Positions 15,152 through 26,204 are shown, counted from the stretch's first letter. The stretch: DNA of 47,195 nucleotides from Cyclobacteriaceae bacterium (GCA_023151255.1 JAKLJG010000016.1:1-47195), one strand, 5' to 3'. Program-made: numbers and translations. The notes: generated by a model from the letters alone, not told the origin.

Positions 15152-17965
15152 ATGAAAAAAATTCTACTCTCGGTTTTGATCATGATGGGTACAGCCGCAG
15201 CGTTTGCGCAGGTGCCCGGTACGCTTTCCTATCAGGGAATTCTGGTAAAGACAAGCCCCCCAGCTGATGCCGGTAAGCCCGTTGACGATGGGGTTCATTT
15301 TGTCAGGTTCCGGTTTTTTAATGTTCCTACCGGTGGAACGGCTGTGTACTCCAGTACCGGAACAGGCTCAGGTAATTCGGTTACTACCTATAAAGGGATG
15401 TTCTCGTTTATTATAGGGTCAGGTTCGGCAGGCAATGACCCTATCCCGGCAGGCATTTTCAACGAACAACTCTATGTTGAAATTGAGGCAGATGGAGTAA
15501 CGTTAACACCGCGTATTCCATTAACCACAACACCCTATACATTCAGAGCGCAAACGGCTAATTCGGCAACTGCGCTTACCACAACCCTGGGCATTGCCGG
15601 TGGCGGTACCGGTGCCACTACTGCGGCTGCCGCTCGGACGAACCTGGGGCTTGGTTCACTTTCAACATTAAGTTCAGTGGGCTCATCAGAAATTACAGAT
15701 GGCTCCGTTGCAACTGTTGATCTTGCAGATAACTCCGTTACCTCAGCAAAAATTGTTGATGGTACGGTAGCTACAACTGATTTAGCTGACAACTCCGTTA
15801 CAGCCGCAAAGATTTCAGACGGCACCATCGCCAATGCCGATATCAATGCTGCAGCCGCTATTGCCGTAACAAAACTGGCCGCTGGTACTAACGGCCAGGT
15901 ATTAACCACCTCGGGCGGTGTACCCACCTGGACAACCCCCTCAGCAGGTGGCACAGTAACCAACGTGGCCACAGGTACCGGCCTGACAGGAGGCCCCATA
16001 ACAACTACCGGTACCATCAGCATTGCTACTGGAGGTGTAACTACAACGTTGCTTGCCGACAATTCCGTTACCAGTGCCAAGATTGTAGATGCAACTGTGG
16101 CTACTGCCGACCTTGCCGATGGCGCAATATCCACCGTGAAACTTGCCGACAACTCGGTTACCAGTGCTAAAATTGTGGATGCCACTATTACAACAACTGA
16201 TCTTGCTGATGCACTGATTACAACGGCTAAACTTGGAGATAACTCAGTAACTAGTGCCAAAATTGTCGATGGAACAATAGCCACGGCCGATATTGCCGAT
16301 GGCGCCATTACCGCAGCAAAATTAGCCGCAGGCTCTACCCTTTCAGGCAGCGGTGCAGCCAACCGCGTAGCCTTCTGGTCAGGCACCAGTGCCCTAAGTT
16401 CTTCATCAACACTAACGTGGAGTGGTACCAACTTTGGCATAGGCCCGGCAACGGCCAGTAACTTTCTTCATATCGCTGCCGATGTTACAGGTGCTTCCGT
16501 AGCAACAATGGAAGGACATTCGACAACCTCCAGCCGCGGACCAGGCATTACGTTTCTCCGGTCAAAAGGCAGTGTGGCAACGCCAAGCGCAGTCGCTGAT
16601 GGTGATTACCTTGGCGGCATTGGCGCTATGGGAAGAACGGCATCAGCTTATAACATCAGCAGTGGAATCCAGTTTGAAGTTGACGGAACTGTTTCGGGCA
16701 CCAGCGTACCCGGTCGGATAGTGTTTTCAACAACCACAACAGGCTTCTCCTCTACCAGTGAGAAAATGAGATTGACCAATAGCGGAAGGTTAGGTATTGG
16801 AACAAATGCCCCTGCCAGTTTTCTTGATGTAGCAACAGATGGAAACCAGTGGAACCTCTCTTCTACTGAAGGAGATTTTAAGATTGGATCCACAACACAC
16901 CGAATAAAAATGGGTATAGCAACTTCCGGGGGCGGTGCTGGCGATGCGTACATTGGTTCACAGGGTGGAACAAATCGGTTGTTTTTAGGCGCTGGTACAA
17001 CACTGGCACAGTTTCAGACGATGACATTAACAGGTGGTAGTGTCGGTATCGGTACTACGGCACCGGGAGCACTGCTTGATGTTAATGGCACTGCAGTATT
17101 CAGGGGATTTACTGGAATTAATACAACAACATCAATTGGTGCCTCAGTATTTGTTGCTTCAGGAACTGCTACTGCAGGTAATTATACCGGTATGTATCTT
17201 AATGGATCAGATGCCGCAAGTTTTCCTTTCTACGGCTATGCAACAGCTGGGGTAGCCAGAATGTGGCACTACTATAATGGTTCAACAGGAAATTGGGTAC
17301 TATGGAATGGTGGTGACCGTATGTTTGTTACCAATACAGGTAATGTAGGTATAGGAGCAGCACCAACCTTCAGGCTTGATGTAACTAATACAACAACGCC
17401 TGGAAGATTTTATAACTCAACTAATGGTACCGCATCTGACGTATTGTACTTACGAGGAGGAAGTAACACATCCTCGGGTTCTTGGTTTATTCTTTTCCAA
17501 CGAAATGATGGAACATCTATTGGAACAATCTCCCAAGCTTCAGCAACTTCCGTTGCTTACAATACAACCTCCGATCTTAGGTTAAAAAATATTTTAAGAG
17601 AGTCGAATAAAGGATTATCCGATTTAATGAAAATCAAAGTCTACGATTACTATTACAAGGACGATAAAGAGAAAAATGTAAGAATGGGTTTCATTGCCCA
17701 ACAAATTGTTGACGTTTATCCTCAGGCAGTTACCCCTCCCCAACCAGATAAAAACAATGATCCAAAAGAAAATCCGTGGGTGATGGACTATGGAAACGTA
17801 ACACCTCTTTTAGTCAAAGCGGTTCAGGACCAACAACAACTAATTAACGCACAGAACGAAACTATTAATGGTCTGAAAGCCGAACTGGCCGAACTCCGTA
17901 AAATGGTAATGGCACAGCAGCCCAAGGAAGGAACGACCACTACGGCCTCAGTAGGTAAAGAATAA
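15152..17965 (+). CDS. Secreted tail-fibre-like protein with C-terminal S74 self-cleaving chaperone domain
   Basis: The 937-residue protein starts with a signal peptide (MKKILLSVLIMMGTAAAFAQ). A beta-rich N-terminal domain runs to about residue 150, followed by low-complexity repeats at about 180-392 built on the unit DLADNSVTSAKIVDGT. A fibre region rich in GIGTxAPxxxLDV motifs spans about 400-790. The C-terminal intramolecular chaperone (Peptidase_S74) has SDLRLKNI with the predicted cleavage Ser807 and Lys812, then MGFIAQQIVDVYPQAV, and a final coiled coil. S74 domains trimerise phage tail fibres and then cut themselves off. Here it probably assembles a trimeric cell-surface fibre. It heads a four-gene co-directional run, 6 bp before the next gene. 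The role in this host is unknown. Confidence 0.88.
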   Translation: MKKILLSVLIMMGTAAAFAQVPGTLSYQGILVKTSPPADAGKPVDDGVHFVRFRFFNVPTGGTAVYSSTGTGSGNSVTTYKGMFSFIIGSGSAGNDPIPAGIFNEQLYVEIEADGVTLTPRIPLTTTPYTFRAQTANSATALTTTLGIAGGGTGATTAAAARTNLGLGSLSTLSSVGSSEITDGSVATVDLADNSVTSAKIVDGTVATTDLADNSVTAAKISDGTIANADINAAAAIAVTKLAAGTNGQVLTTSGGVPTWTTPSAGGTVTNVATGTGLTGGPITTTGTISIATGGVTTTLLADNSVTSAKIVDATVATADLADGAISTVKLADNSVTSAKIVDATITTTDLADALITTAKLGDNSVTSAKIVDGTIATADIADGAITAAKLAAGSTLSGSGAANRVAFWSGTSALSSSSTLTWSGTNFGIGPATASNFLHIAADVTGASVATMEGHSTTSSRGPGITFLRSKGSVATPSAVADGDYLGGIGAMGRTASAYNISSGIQFEVDGTVSGTSVPGRIVFSTTTTGFSSTSEKMRLTNSGRLGIGTNAPASFLDVATDGNQWNLSSTEGDFKIGSTTHRIKMGIATSGGGAGDAYIGSQGGTNRLFLGAGTTLAQFQTMTLTGGSVGIGTTAPGALLDVNGTAVFRGFTGINTTTSIGASVFVASGTATAGNYTGMYLNGSDAASFPFYGYATAGVARMWHYYNGSTGNWVLWNGGDRMFVTNTGNVGIGAAPTFRLDVTNTTTPGRFYNSTNGTASDVLYLRGGSNTSSGSWFILFQRNDGTSIGTISQASATSVAYNTTSDLRLKNILRESNKGLSDLMKIKVYDYYYKDDKEKNVRMGFIAQQIVDVYPQAVTPPQPDKNNDPKENPWVMDYGNVTPLLVKAVQDQQQLINAQNETINGLKAELAELRKMVMAQQPKEGTTTTASVGKE
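15690..16325 (+). repeat. In-frame degenerate repeats in the S74 fibre protein
   Basis: Repeats of 16-17 codons encode variants of DLADNSVTSAKIVDGTVATT. DNA copies have diverged (mixed codon use) while the protein pattern is kept, unlike the DNA-identical array at 1-563, so this array is old and under protein-level selection. Confidence 0.8.
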
Positions 17966-17971
17966 TAAGCC

Positions 17972-19849
17972 ATGAGAAACCTCATTCTTATTTTGATATT
18001 CCTGGCCGGAGGATGGCACGCACTCGCACAGGTGCAAATACCCATGCAAACCTTCATCTCCGGGGGCACGGGTACTTTCCAAATGGGCGCGATAGCCTCC
18101 TTTGGTAATATCGGTCAGCCGCTGGTATTTCCCCGCACAACAGCCACCAGTTCCGGTGGCGGGGTTGCCGTTGCAGCCGACCTGATGTTTTCGGACGTGG
18201 CCATTGATAACAATCCCCCTGCGTTTGTCGGTTCACCAACTATCACGGTTACCAAGTCTTCTGGCGGAATAACCGGTACCCTTTCGGCTAATGCTACCGA
18301 TGCCGAAAGTACGCCCCGTGTGTATATGTATCACCGCCCGATTGCCGGTGGCGGTACGTATGACTCTACTCAACTCACCGGGGCAGGCCCGTTTACGCTG
18401 GATTTGAGTACGCTAACCGAAACAGAATACGACAACATGGGTATTGAGTATTATCTCAAAGCGTTTGATTCCAAACCAAATGTTGCTCGGCATCCAATTT
18501 CAGGTACCTTACTTGGGCGGATGACGGATCCGGATGCCAAAGTGCCTGCAGCACTGCTATCTTATGGCAACCAACAAACGAACTACCGAATAATCGGTAT
18601 TCCTTATACCCTTAGCGGTGCAATCGCTGAGGTGTTTACGGATATTGGTCCTGCTGATAAAGCTAAGTATCGCATTTTCAGGTATGAAAGTTCCCAAAGT
18701 TACGTAGAGGGACCAGGTGACTTTAACACCATCGATCGCGGCAAAGGGTATTTTATCATCCAAGCTGCTAACCGAAGCAATGTTGTTCTTAAAATGGGTT
18801 CACAACAAGCGCCTAACAACAACCGAAACAGTCTCTATCAAATGAGCCTGCACAATGGCTGGAACCTGATTGGTAATCCCTACACGGTTCCCATCAACTG
18901 GGATAACGTAAAAGCCTATACGGGTAACAACGGCTCAGCACTCGGTCAGTTAAAAGTGTACGGAGCCGGTGGATACACAAATGCTACACAACTGGAAGCC
19001 TTCCAGGGTGCGTTTGTAAATGTAACCGGTAACCAAACTGTTACCATTCCGTTCCTCGGTCAAACCACACCCGGTGGCCGCGAAAAACCGGAGTTCGTAA
19101 CGGATATCAGTCAGCCTAACTGGAAAGCGGGCCTCACCATCACCCAGGGCGAACTGACCAACCAACTCAGCGAATTCGGTATGCACCCGGTCGCTTCCGT
19201 GCAGGCCGATGAAACGGATGATTTCAATCCGCCACCGTTGTTCGATTTTGTGGAGATCAACTTCCCCCATCCCGAGCACCAGCTTGGCGCCTTCGCTACC
19301 GATATTGTTAACCCGCAAGCCGAATATGTGTGGCGCTTCAATGCCGATGTAAGCCGGCCCGATGATGCCGAGTTGTCGTGGAGCAACCAACACTTCGGCA
19401 ATAATAACCTTGAATTGTACCTCTATGATGTACAGACCAACCGCATCATCAACATGCGCGAAGACAACCGGTATGTGTTTAGTCCCGCACAGTCCAAGCA
19501 ATTCAAAATTTATTACGGAGTTGATATCCGCGAACGAATCGGCCCGGATGAAATACAAGTGCTGGAGCCCTACCCAAACCCGTTTGCTTTAAAGCAGCCG
19601 CTAACATTTTCCATCGGGTTGCCTGAAAATCCGGGGAATAGAAAATATGCTGTTAACCTGGTTATCCGCAACAACATGGGCCAACCGGTATTCACGTATG
19701 GCGACCAGTTAAATCCGGGCGTACATACCATTACCTGGGACGGCCGCAGACCCGATGGCGAGGCCAATGCCCAGGGCTTTTATGTGTACTCGGTTAAAGC
19801 CGGCAACCGCACCTTTACCGGCAAAATCCTCTTCCTAAACAGCCATTAA
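17972..19849 (+). CDS. Secreted multidomain protein with T9SS C-terminal sorting signal
   Basis: The 625-residue protein has a signal peptide (MRNLILILIFLAGGWHALAQ), an Ig/fibronectin-like region with YDSTQLTGAGPFTLDLS, and a central beta-rich part containing HNGWNLIGNPYTVPINWDNV. The C-terminal domain of the T9SS type A kind starts at VLEPYPNPF and shows the FlgD-like pattern VRNNMGQ...GVHTITWDGRRPDG...GFYVYSVKAG. The C-terminal signal sends proteins across the outer membrane through the type IX system, usually leaving them on the surface. It begins 6 bp after the S74 gene and ends 1 bp before the next ATG, so all three are surely co-transcribed. Its ligand or activity is not recognisable. 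Confidence 0.88.
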   Translation: MRNLILILIFLAGGWHALAQVQIPMQTFISGGTGTFQMGAIASFGNIGQPLVFPRTTATSSGGGVAVAADLMFSDVAIDNNPPAFVGSPTITVTKSSGGITGTLSANATDAESTPRVYMYHRPIAGGGTYDSTQLTGAGPFTLDLSTLTETEYDNMGIEYYLKAFDSKPNVARHPISGTLLGRMTDPDAKVPAALLSYGNQQTNYRIIGIPYTLSGAIAEVFTDIGPADKAKYRIFRYESSQSYVEGPGDFNTIDRGKGYFIIQAANRSNVVLKMGSQQAPNNNRNSLYQMSLHNGWNLIGNPYTVPINWDNVKAYTGNNGSALGQLKVYGAGGYTNATQLEAFQGAFVNVTGNQTVTIPFLGQTTPGGREKPEFVTDISQPNWKAGLTITQGELTNQLSEFGMHPVASVQADETDDFNPPPLFDFVEINFPHPEHQLGAFATDIVNPQAEYVWRFNADVSRPDDAELSWSNQHFGNNNLELYLYDVQTNRIINMREDNRYVFSPAQSKQFKIYYGVDIRERIGPDEIQVLEPYPNPFALKQPLTFSIGLPENPGNRKYAVNLVIRNNMGQPVFTYGDQLNPGVHTITWDGRRPDGEANAQGFYVYSVKAGNRTFTGKILFLNSH

Positions 19850-19850
19850 T

Positions 19851-20645
19851 ATGAAGCTATTAAAATATATTAACCCAATTATTTCCCCCCTTCAGAGGGA
19901 AGTGAGGGGGGTGTTACTAGCCTTTCTGTTAGTCTCAGTGTTCACCTCCAACGCCCAAACCGTAGCCATTTCATGGGTTGAAATCTCGGGAACTAAAATA
20001 ATTGTCCACTACGACCTCGAAACCAGCAACCCTAACCACGAATTCACGATAAATCTTTTTTCATCAAAAGATAACTTCTCCGCGCCCCTTACCAAGGTTA
20101 CCGGAGACGTGGGTAATGAGATTAAGCCCGGAAAGGATAAAAAGATAATCTGGGACGTAGTGGCCGAATTGGGAAGTTTTAAGGGCGATTTGGAGCTTGA
20201 AGTGCGTGGGAAAATTTTTGTACCTTTCATGAAACTCACGAATTTCGACACCGAAAAAAAGTATAAAAAGGGCAAAAGCTACCCGCTCACATGGACCTCC
20301 GGCAATATGGGTGGCCAGATTGATATTGAACTTTATGATGGCCAAACCCGCGTACACAGCGACCGGAACGTTGCCAACAGCGGTAAGTTTGAATGGGTAA
20401 TTCCGGGCAGCGTGAAGCCTGGGAGCAATTACCGGCTAAAGTTCACTGATACTAAAAATCGTGAAGAAGTGATTTATACAAAGGAGTTTAGAATTGTGCC
20501 GAAAATGCCTATGGCTGCAAAAGCACTTATTGGCGTAGCTGTAGCCGGTGGCCTTGCAGGTGCCTTAATGGCCGGTGGCGGTGGCGGAGGTGACGGAAAC
20601 ACCTCAGCCGATTTACCGGGGCCACCCCCCCCTCCGGGCAACTAA
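19851..20645 (+). CDS. Secreted Kre9/KNH-like domain protein with glycine-zipper C-terminus
   Basis: This 264-residue protein has a hydrophobic signal (VLLAFLLVSVFTSNAQ) preceded by PIISPLQREVRG, which is encoded by a palindromic repeat element and supplies the basic residues of the signal peptide. The body has two beta-sandwich modules; the second, KGKSYPLTWTSGNMGGQIDI ... WVIPGSVKPGSNYRLKF, resembles the Kre9/KNH (Ser-Thr-rich membrane-anchor) domain. Near the C-terminus AAKALIGVAVAGGLAGALMA is a glycine-zipper-like membrane segment, followed by poly-Gly and a PGPPPPPGN tail that includes a run of eight C at 20625-20632. It lies 1 bp after the T9SS gene and 50 bp before the caspase gene. 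The function is unknown. Confidence 0.75.
   Translation: MKLLKYINPIISPLQREVRGVLLAFLLVSVFTSNAQTVAISWVEISGTKIIVHYDLETSNPNHEFTINLFSSKDNFSAPLTKVTGDVGNEIKPGKDKKIIWDVVAELGSFKGDLELEVRGKIFVPFMKLTNFDTEKKYKKGKSYPLTWTSGNMGGQIDIELYDGQTRVHSDRNVANSGKFEWVIPGSVKPGSNYRLKFTDTKNREEVIYTKEFRIVPKMPMAAKALIGVAVAGGLAGALMAGGGGGGDGNTSADLPGPPPPPGN
19884..19914. repeat. Palindromic repeat element read through in a signal peptide
   Basis: TCCCCCCTTCAGAGGGAAGT followed by GAGGGGGGTGT matches the element in metH in order and spacing (inverted core, then GAGGG(G/T)GGTGT). It encodes SPLQREVRGV, without breaking the frame, at residues 12-21 of the KNH-like protein. Confidence 0.65.
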
Positions 20646-20695
20646 CGATTTTGTTAATACGTAAACTAACCTGACTAATAAATAAGCAAACACCG

Positions 20696-21925
20696 ATGAA
20701 AAAATTAATCGCCCTCTCGCTTGTGTTTCTAATCACCACACCCGCGTTGTTCGGGCAAACGATTAGCGCAAAAACCAACAAGGTATCGGTTGATTTTACG
20801 AATGCAAAGAATGATACCAACTCTTCGTTCCCGAAGATAAACTGGATAACCCCGGTAAACGAAACAGTTTTCCAGAAGGATGCCAAATTCGAAGTGAAAT
20901 TCAACATCGAATCGCGCGATCCACTGGTTAAGGTAACCGTTAACGTCCGCGAGAAGGACTCTTCGCCTTCCCTTCGCGGTGGAACCACAGTTTCGCAGGG
21001 TGCCCTGCGTGGATCCATGCCGGTGGAAGTAAAGGAAGGGGATAAATACAACATGCTGGTCGAACGCAAAATCACCCTGCTTGATGGCGTTAACGAAGTG
21101 GAGATCATCGCAGAAAACCAGCAGGGCGTTAAGGCCTCCAGTTCACGCTTTGTGCATGTGGGCGAAACACTGACAGCCGATGCCGGCAAACTTCAACGTA
21201 CCGACTATGCGCTTATTATTGTAACCGATAAGTACGAAAACTGGCCGAAGCTTACCAATCCGGTATTTGACGGCCGCACCATTGGTCGCGAGTTGGAGAC
21301 AGCTTTCGGGTTTAAAGTAGATATTGTTGAAAACCCTACCCAGGATCAGATTTGGGCCAAATTGCGCGAGTATGCCGAAAAGAAATATATGCCACTTGAC
21401 CAACTCTTTATTTTTGTTGCCGGGCACGGCCACTTTGATGATACCTTTAAAGAAGGCTACCTGGTGGTTAAAGAATCACTCATCAACGATGCCGGTAACT
21501 CTACCTACATCTCGCATAACCGGTTACGTAACAACATCAATAACATCCCATGCGAACACATCTTTCTGACCATGGATGTATGCTTTGGAGGAACATTTGA
21601 TGACGCAATTGCTTCCTCCCGCGGAGCGATGGAATCACCGTATAAGGAAATTTCCCAAAGCGAATTCATTACCCGTAAACTGGCCTACAAAACCCGCAAG
21701 TATTTAACCAGTGGAGGCAAAGAATACGTTTCCGATGGAACCCCCGGACACCACTCTCCTTTTGCTTCACGGGTAATTGCAGCCCTGAAAAGCCGTGGCG
21801 GTAACGATGGTATACTTAGTCTTAACGAACTGCTTACTTACGTTGAAAAACTTAATCCCGAACCAAAGTTCGGTAAGTTTGGTAGCGATGCACCCGGCAG
21901 TGAGTTTGTATTTGTGGTTAAGTGA
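20696..21925 (+). CDS. Secreted caspase-fold (C14) cysteine protease
   Basis: The 409-residue protein has a signal peptide (MKKLIALSLVFLITTPALFG), a beta-sandwich domain at about 45-155, and a C14 caspase domain at about 168-400. The catalytic dyad is visible as His244 in FIFVAGHGHFDD and Cys296 in LTMDVCFGGTFDD. The usual first strand (YALIIVTDKYENW) and the FDGRTIGRELETAFGF helix are also present. Caspase-fold enzymes cleave after basic or acidic residues and often process partner proteins; the signal peptide puts this one outside the cytoplasm. It is last in the S74/T9SS/KNH gene run and is followed by an intrinsic terminator. Residues 89-106 (SSPSLRGGTTVSQGALRG) look like another repeat-derived insert. 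Substrate and activation are unknown. Confidence 0.9.
   Translation: MKKLIALSLVFLITTPALFGQTISAKTNKVSVDFTNAKNDTNSSFPKINWITPVNETVFQKDAKFEVKFNIESRDPLVKVTVNVREKDSSPSLRGGTTVSQGALRGSMPVEVKEGDKYNMLVERKITLLDGVNEVEIIAENQQGVKASSSRFVHVGETLTADAGKLQRTDYALIIVTDKYENWPKLTNPVFDGRTIGRELETAFGFKVDIVENPTQDQIWAKLREYAEKKYMPLDQLFIFVAGHGHFDDTFKEGYLVVKESLINDAGNSTYISHNRLRNNINNIPCEHIFLTMDVCFGGTFDDAIASSRGAMESPYKEISQSEFITRKLAYKTRKYLTSGGKEYVSDGTPGHHSPFASRVIAALKSRGGNDGILSLNELLTYVEKLNPEPKFGKFGSDAPGSEFVFVVK
20961..21010. repeat. Possible repeat-derived insert in the caspase gene
   Basis: This stretch encodes SPSLRGGTTVSQGALRG inside the N-terminal beta-sandwich. The SPSLRGGTT string resembles peptides produced when short palindromic genomic repeats are read in frame. 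It contains GCAGGGTGCCCTGC as a local inverted repeat. Membership in the same family as the 13049 and 19884 elements is not certain. Confidence 0.35.
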
Positions 21926-21941
21926 TTAAATCAGTAATCAT

Positions 21942-21971
21942 AAAAAAGCCCGGAGCGTTCCGGGCTTTTTT
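21942..21971. terminator. Bidirectional intrinsic terminator
   Basis: AAAAAAGCCCGGA (21942-21954) and TCCGGGCTTTTTT (21959-21971) form a 13-bp stem with loop GCGT and T-runs in both directions. It lies between the caspase gene and the convergent ppk1, serving both. Confidence 0.93.
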
Positions 21972-22012
21972 ATTTGTTGTTATCTGATAGGCAGCAGTAA
22001 ATGAAGCCGAGG

Positions 22013-24139
22013 TTAAAATAAACTTACGTTCATTACAGCTTCCTTGTTTACAAAATAAAATTCCTTGTGAACATTAAATGGAGGCTCCCCGTTGATTTCC
22101 TTTAAGGCATACGTGCCATCTTCTTTCATCACATAGGCATTTACATTGTCCAGCAGGTTAAACCGAAGAATATTCATGGCCTGTTTTTTCAAAATCTCCT
22201 CATCAAGCATAAATAATGACTCAATCCTCCGGTCGAAACTGCGAACCATAGCATCGGCACTGCCAATATAAACTTTCGGCTGGCCGGCATTATGGAAATA
22301 ATAAATCCGCGAATGCTCCAGGTACTCGCCTACTATACTGATGACTTCGATGTTTTCGCTCAGGCCCTTGCGGCCGGGCCTCAGGCAACACATCCCCCGT
22401 ACAATGAGTTTAATAGGCACTCCAGCCTGCGAAGCTGCGTATAATTCGTCAATAAATTCCTTGTCTTGCAACGAATTCATCTTAATCACAATACCACTTG
22501 GCAATCCGTTTCGGGCATTGTCGGCTTCTCGTTTTACCAGGTTACACAACTGAATGCGCATGTCGCGGGGCGAGGTGATGAGGTTGCGATAGGCTGAAGG
22601 CTGTGAATGACCGGTGATGACATTAAAGAACTCAGATACATCGTGGGCATAAATTTCCTTGGTGGTCAGCAGCCCGATATCGGTATAAAGCCGTGCGGTG
22701 GTTTCGTTGTAATTGCCGCTGGCCAGGTGAACATACCGGTATACTTTATCATCTGGTTCTTTTCGTACAATTAGCAGCAACTTGGTGTGTGTTTTTAAAC
22801 TACCTACACCATAAATAACAAAGCACCCCGCTTTTTGGAGGCGCTGGGCTTCGCGCAGGTTGTTTTCTTCATCAAACCGGGCTTTAACTTCAAACAGCAC
22901 GGCAACGTGCTTCCCGTTTTCGGCCGCACGGTATAGTGCATTGGTTACGCGCGATTCTTTTGCTACACGGTAAATTGTAATTTTAATAGAAAGTACCAGC
23001 GGATCATCGGCAGCTTTTTCGAGCAGTTCTAGCACCGGCTCCATCGAATTATACGGATGATGAAGCAGGATGTCCCGCTGTTTAAGCACCTCAAACAGGT
23101 CAGGCGACTCTTCTTCAGGATAATTAAGTGGTTTAATGGGGTCTGGAAATTTTGTTCTGCGGGCTTTAAATTCCTTATGACCAACCACCTGGTTTAATCC
23201 GCCAAAGTCAAGCAGGCTTTGCTGGGGTATATGGAAGATATTATGATCATCAATATCCCATTGAATTTTCAATAGCCTGATCATCCACGGGTCGGGAGTT
23301 CCCTGCACTTCCATGCGCACCACGCGTCCGGTTCTGCGGGTTTTTAGCTTTTGCTTCAGGTCTTCCAGAAAGTTCGATTCGATATCATCACTTTCATCAA
23401 GGGCAAAATCACCATTGCGGTTAATCCTGAAGAGATTAACGCTTTGAATATCCACATTCCTAAACAAGTTGTGGATATTATGCCGCACAATATCTTCTAC
23501 CGGCACAAATACCAGCATACCGTTTTCCTGAATCTCGAAGAACCTTGGAATGTTACTGGGTATCTGGATAAACGATATCCGGTTTTGATGTTGCCCATCG
23601 TTTGCCACCTTGGTTACAACGCCAAACAACAGCCGGTTATTTTTAAGGATAGGAAATGCATGGTAGCTGTCAAACGCCATTGGAGTGAGCATCGGAAAGA
23701 TGGTGCGGCTGAAATAATGATTGGCCAGTGCGGTATGTTCTACGGAAAGATCGGCATAAGCACGAATACAGAAGCCGTTTTCCTGGAACAGGGGCTTTAG
23801 TTTGAGCAGGTAGTATTCATTCTGATCCTGCACGAAATTGCGGATGGCATTGAGCAAAAGTCTTCGGAAAGGCTCTTCACGCAGACCGCTGTAATCGAAA
23901 CGTTCTTTGCCGTAATCCAGGTAATTGTATAAACTGCCAAGCCTGATCGTACAGAATTCATCGAGATTTGATGCGGTGATACACAGAAATTTCAGCCTGT
24001 CGAAAATGCTACGCCCGGTATGCTTGGCTTGGTCGAGCACGCGGTAATTAAACTGCAGCCAACTCAAGTCGCGGCTGATGTAGCGGCTCTCCTCAATGGT
24101 GCTTGCAATCCGATCATGAACTGATGTTACCGCTTCCAT
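22013..24139 (-). CDS. ppk1: Polyphosphate kinase 1
   Basis: The 708-residue protein matches PPK1 in length and order. The N-terminal domain is SRYISRDLSWLQFNYRVLDQ with ITASNLDEFCTIRLGSL. The head domain follows, then the two phospholipase-D-like catalytic domains with the active-site His451 in GSLKTHTKLLLI, ASGNYNETTARLYTDIG, and the second histidine His616 in IYYFHNAGQPKVYIGSAD. PPK1 makes polyphosphate from ATP reversibly and is usually membrane associated. The ATG start is followed directly by family sequence. A TATTTTTA box lies 14 bp upstream. It converges with the secreted module across a shared terminator; ppx lies on the far side of that module and ppk2 beyond gyrB. Confidence 0.97.
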   Translation of the reverse strand: MEAVTSVHDRIASTIEESRYISRDLSWLQFNYRVLDQAKHTGRSIFDRLKFLCITASNLDEFCTIRLGSLYNYLDYGKERFDYSGLREEPFRRLLLNAIRNFVQDQNEYYLLKLKPLFQENGFCIRAYADLSVEHTALANHYFSRTIFPMLTPMAFDSYHAFPILKNNRLLFGVVTKVANDGQHQNRISFIQIPSNIPRFFEIQENGMLVFVPVEDIVRHNIHNLFRNVDIQSVNLFRINRNGDFALDESDDIESNFLEDLKQKLKTRRTGRVVRMEVQGTPDPWMIRLLKIQWDIDDHNIFHIPQQSLLDFGGLNQVVGHKEFKARRTKFPDPIKPLNYPEEESPDLFEVLKQRDILLHHPYNSMEPVLELLEKAADDPLVLSIKITIYRVAKESRVTNALYRAAENGKHVAVLFEVKARFDEENNLREAQRLQKAGCFVIYGVGSLKTHTKLLLIVRKEPDDKVYRYVHLASGNYNETTARLYTDIGLLTTKEIYAHDVSEFFNVITGHSQPSAYRNLITSPRDMRIQLCNLVKREADNARNGLPSGIVIKMNSLQDKEFIDELYAASQAGVPIKLIVRGMCCLRPGRKGLSENIEVISIVGEYLEHSRIYYFHNAGQPKVYIGSADAMVRSFDRRIESLFMLDEEILKKQAMNILRFNLLDNVNAYVMKEDGTYALKEINGEPPFNVHKEFYFVNKEAVMNVSLF

Positions 24140-24195
24140 ACTGTGAGATTACTAAAAATAGCCGGCAGCCCTACCGGCAGTTCGTTAAAAAAATG

Positions 24196-26154
<1,959 letters not shown>

Positions 26155-26173
26155 TTAGCTTCTAATAAACCGA

Positions 26174-26204
26174 CAAAAATACGGAATTTTGCCCTGAAAA
26201 CGAA
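26174..26204 (-). promoter_or_regulatory. Bacteroidetes-type promoter of gyrB
   Basis: On the minus strand TTCG (26204-26201), a 19-bp spacer and TATTTTTG (26181-26174) give a perfect -7 element with one mismatch in the -33. It lies 23 bp upstream of the gyrB ATG. Confidence 0.55.

Noticed and set aside
15535-16440. 301-aa minus-strand frame opposite the S74 gene
   Set aside because: It is the reverse reading of the degenerate repeat region; the repeated codons keep stops out by chance, and it has no signal or domain.
15152-17965. Prophage tail-fibre gene
   Set aside because: Despite the S74 domain there is a signal peptide, T9SS neighbours and no phage structural, replication or integrase genes in the window.
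20696-21925. CRISPR- or gasdermin-linked defence caspase
   Set aside because: It carries a signal peptide and sits with exported proteins, with no gasdermin, Cas or STAND partner; an extracellular role fits better than intracellular immunity.
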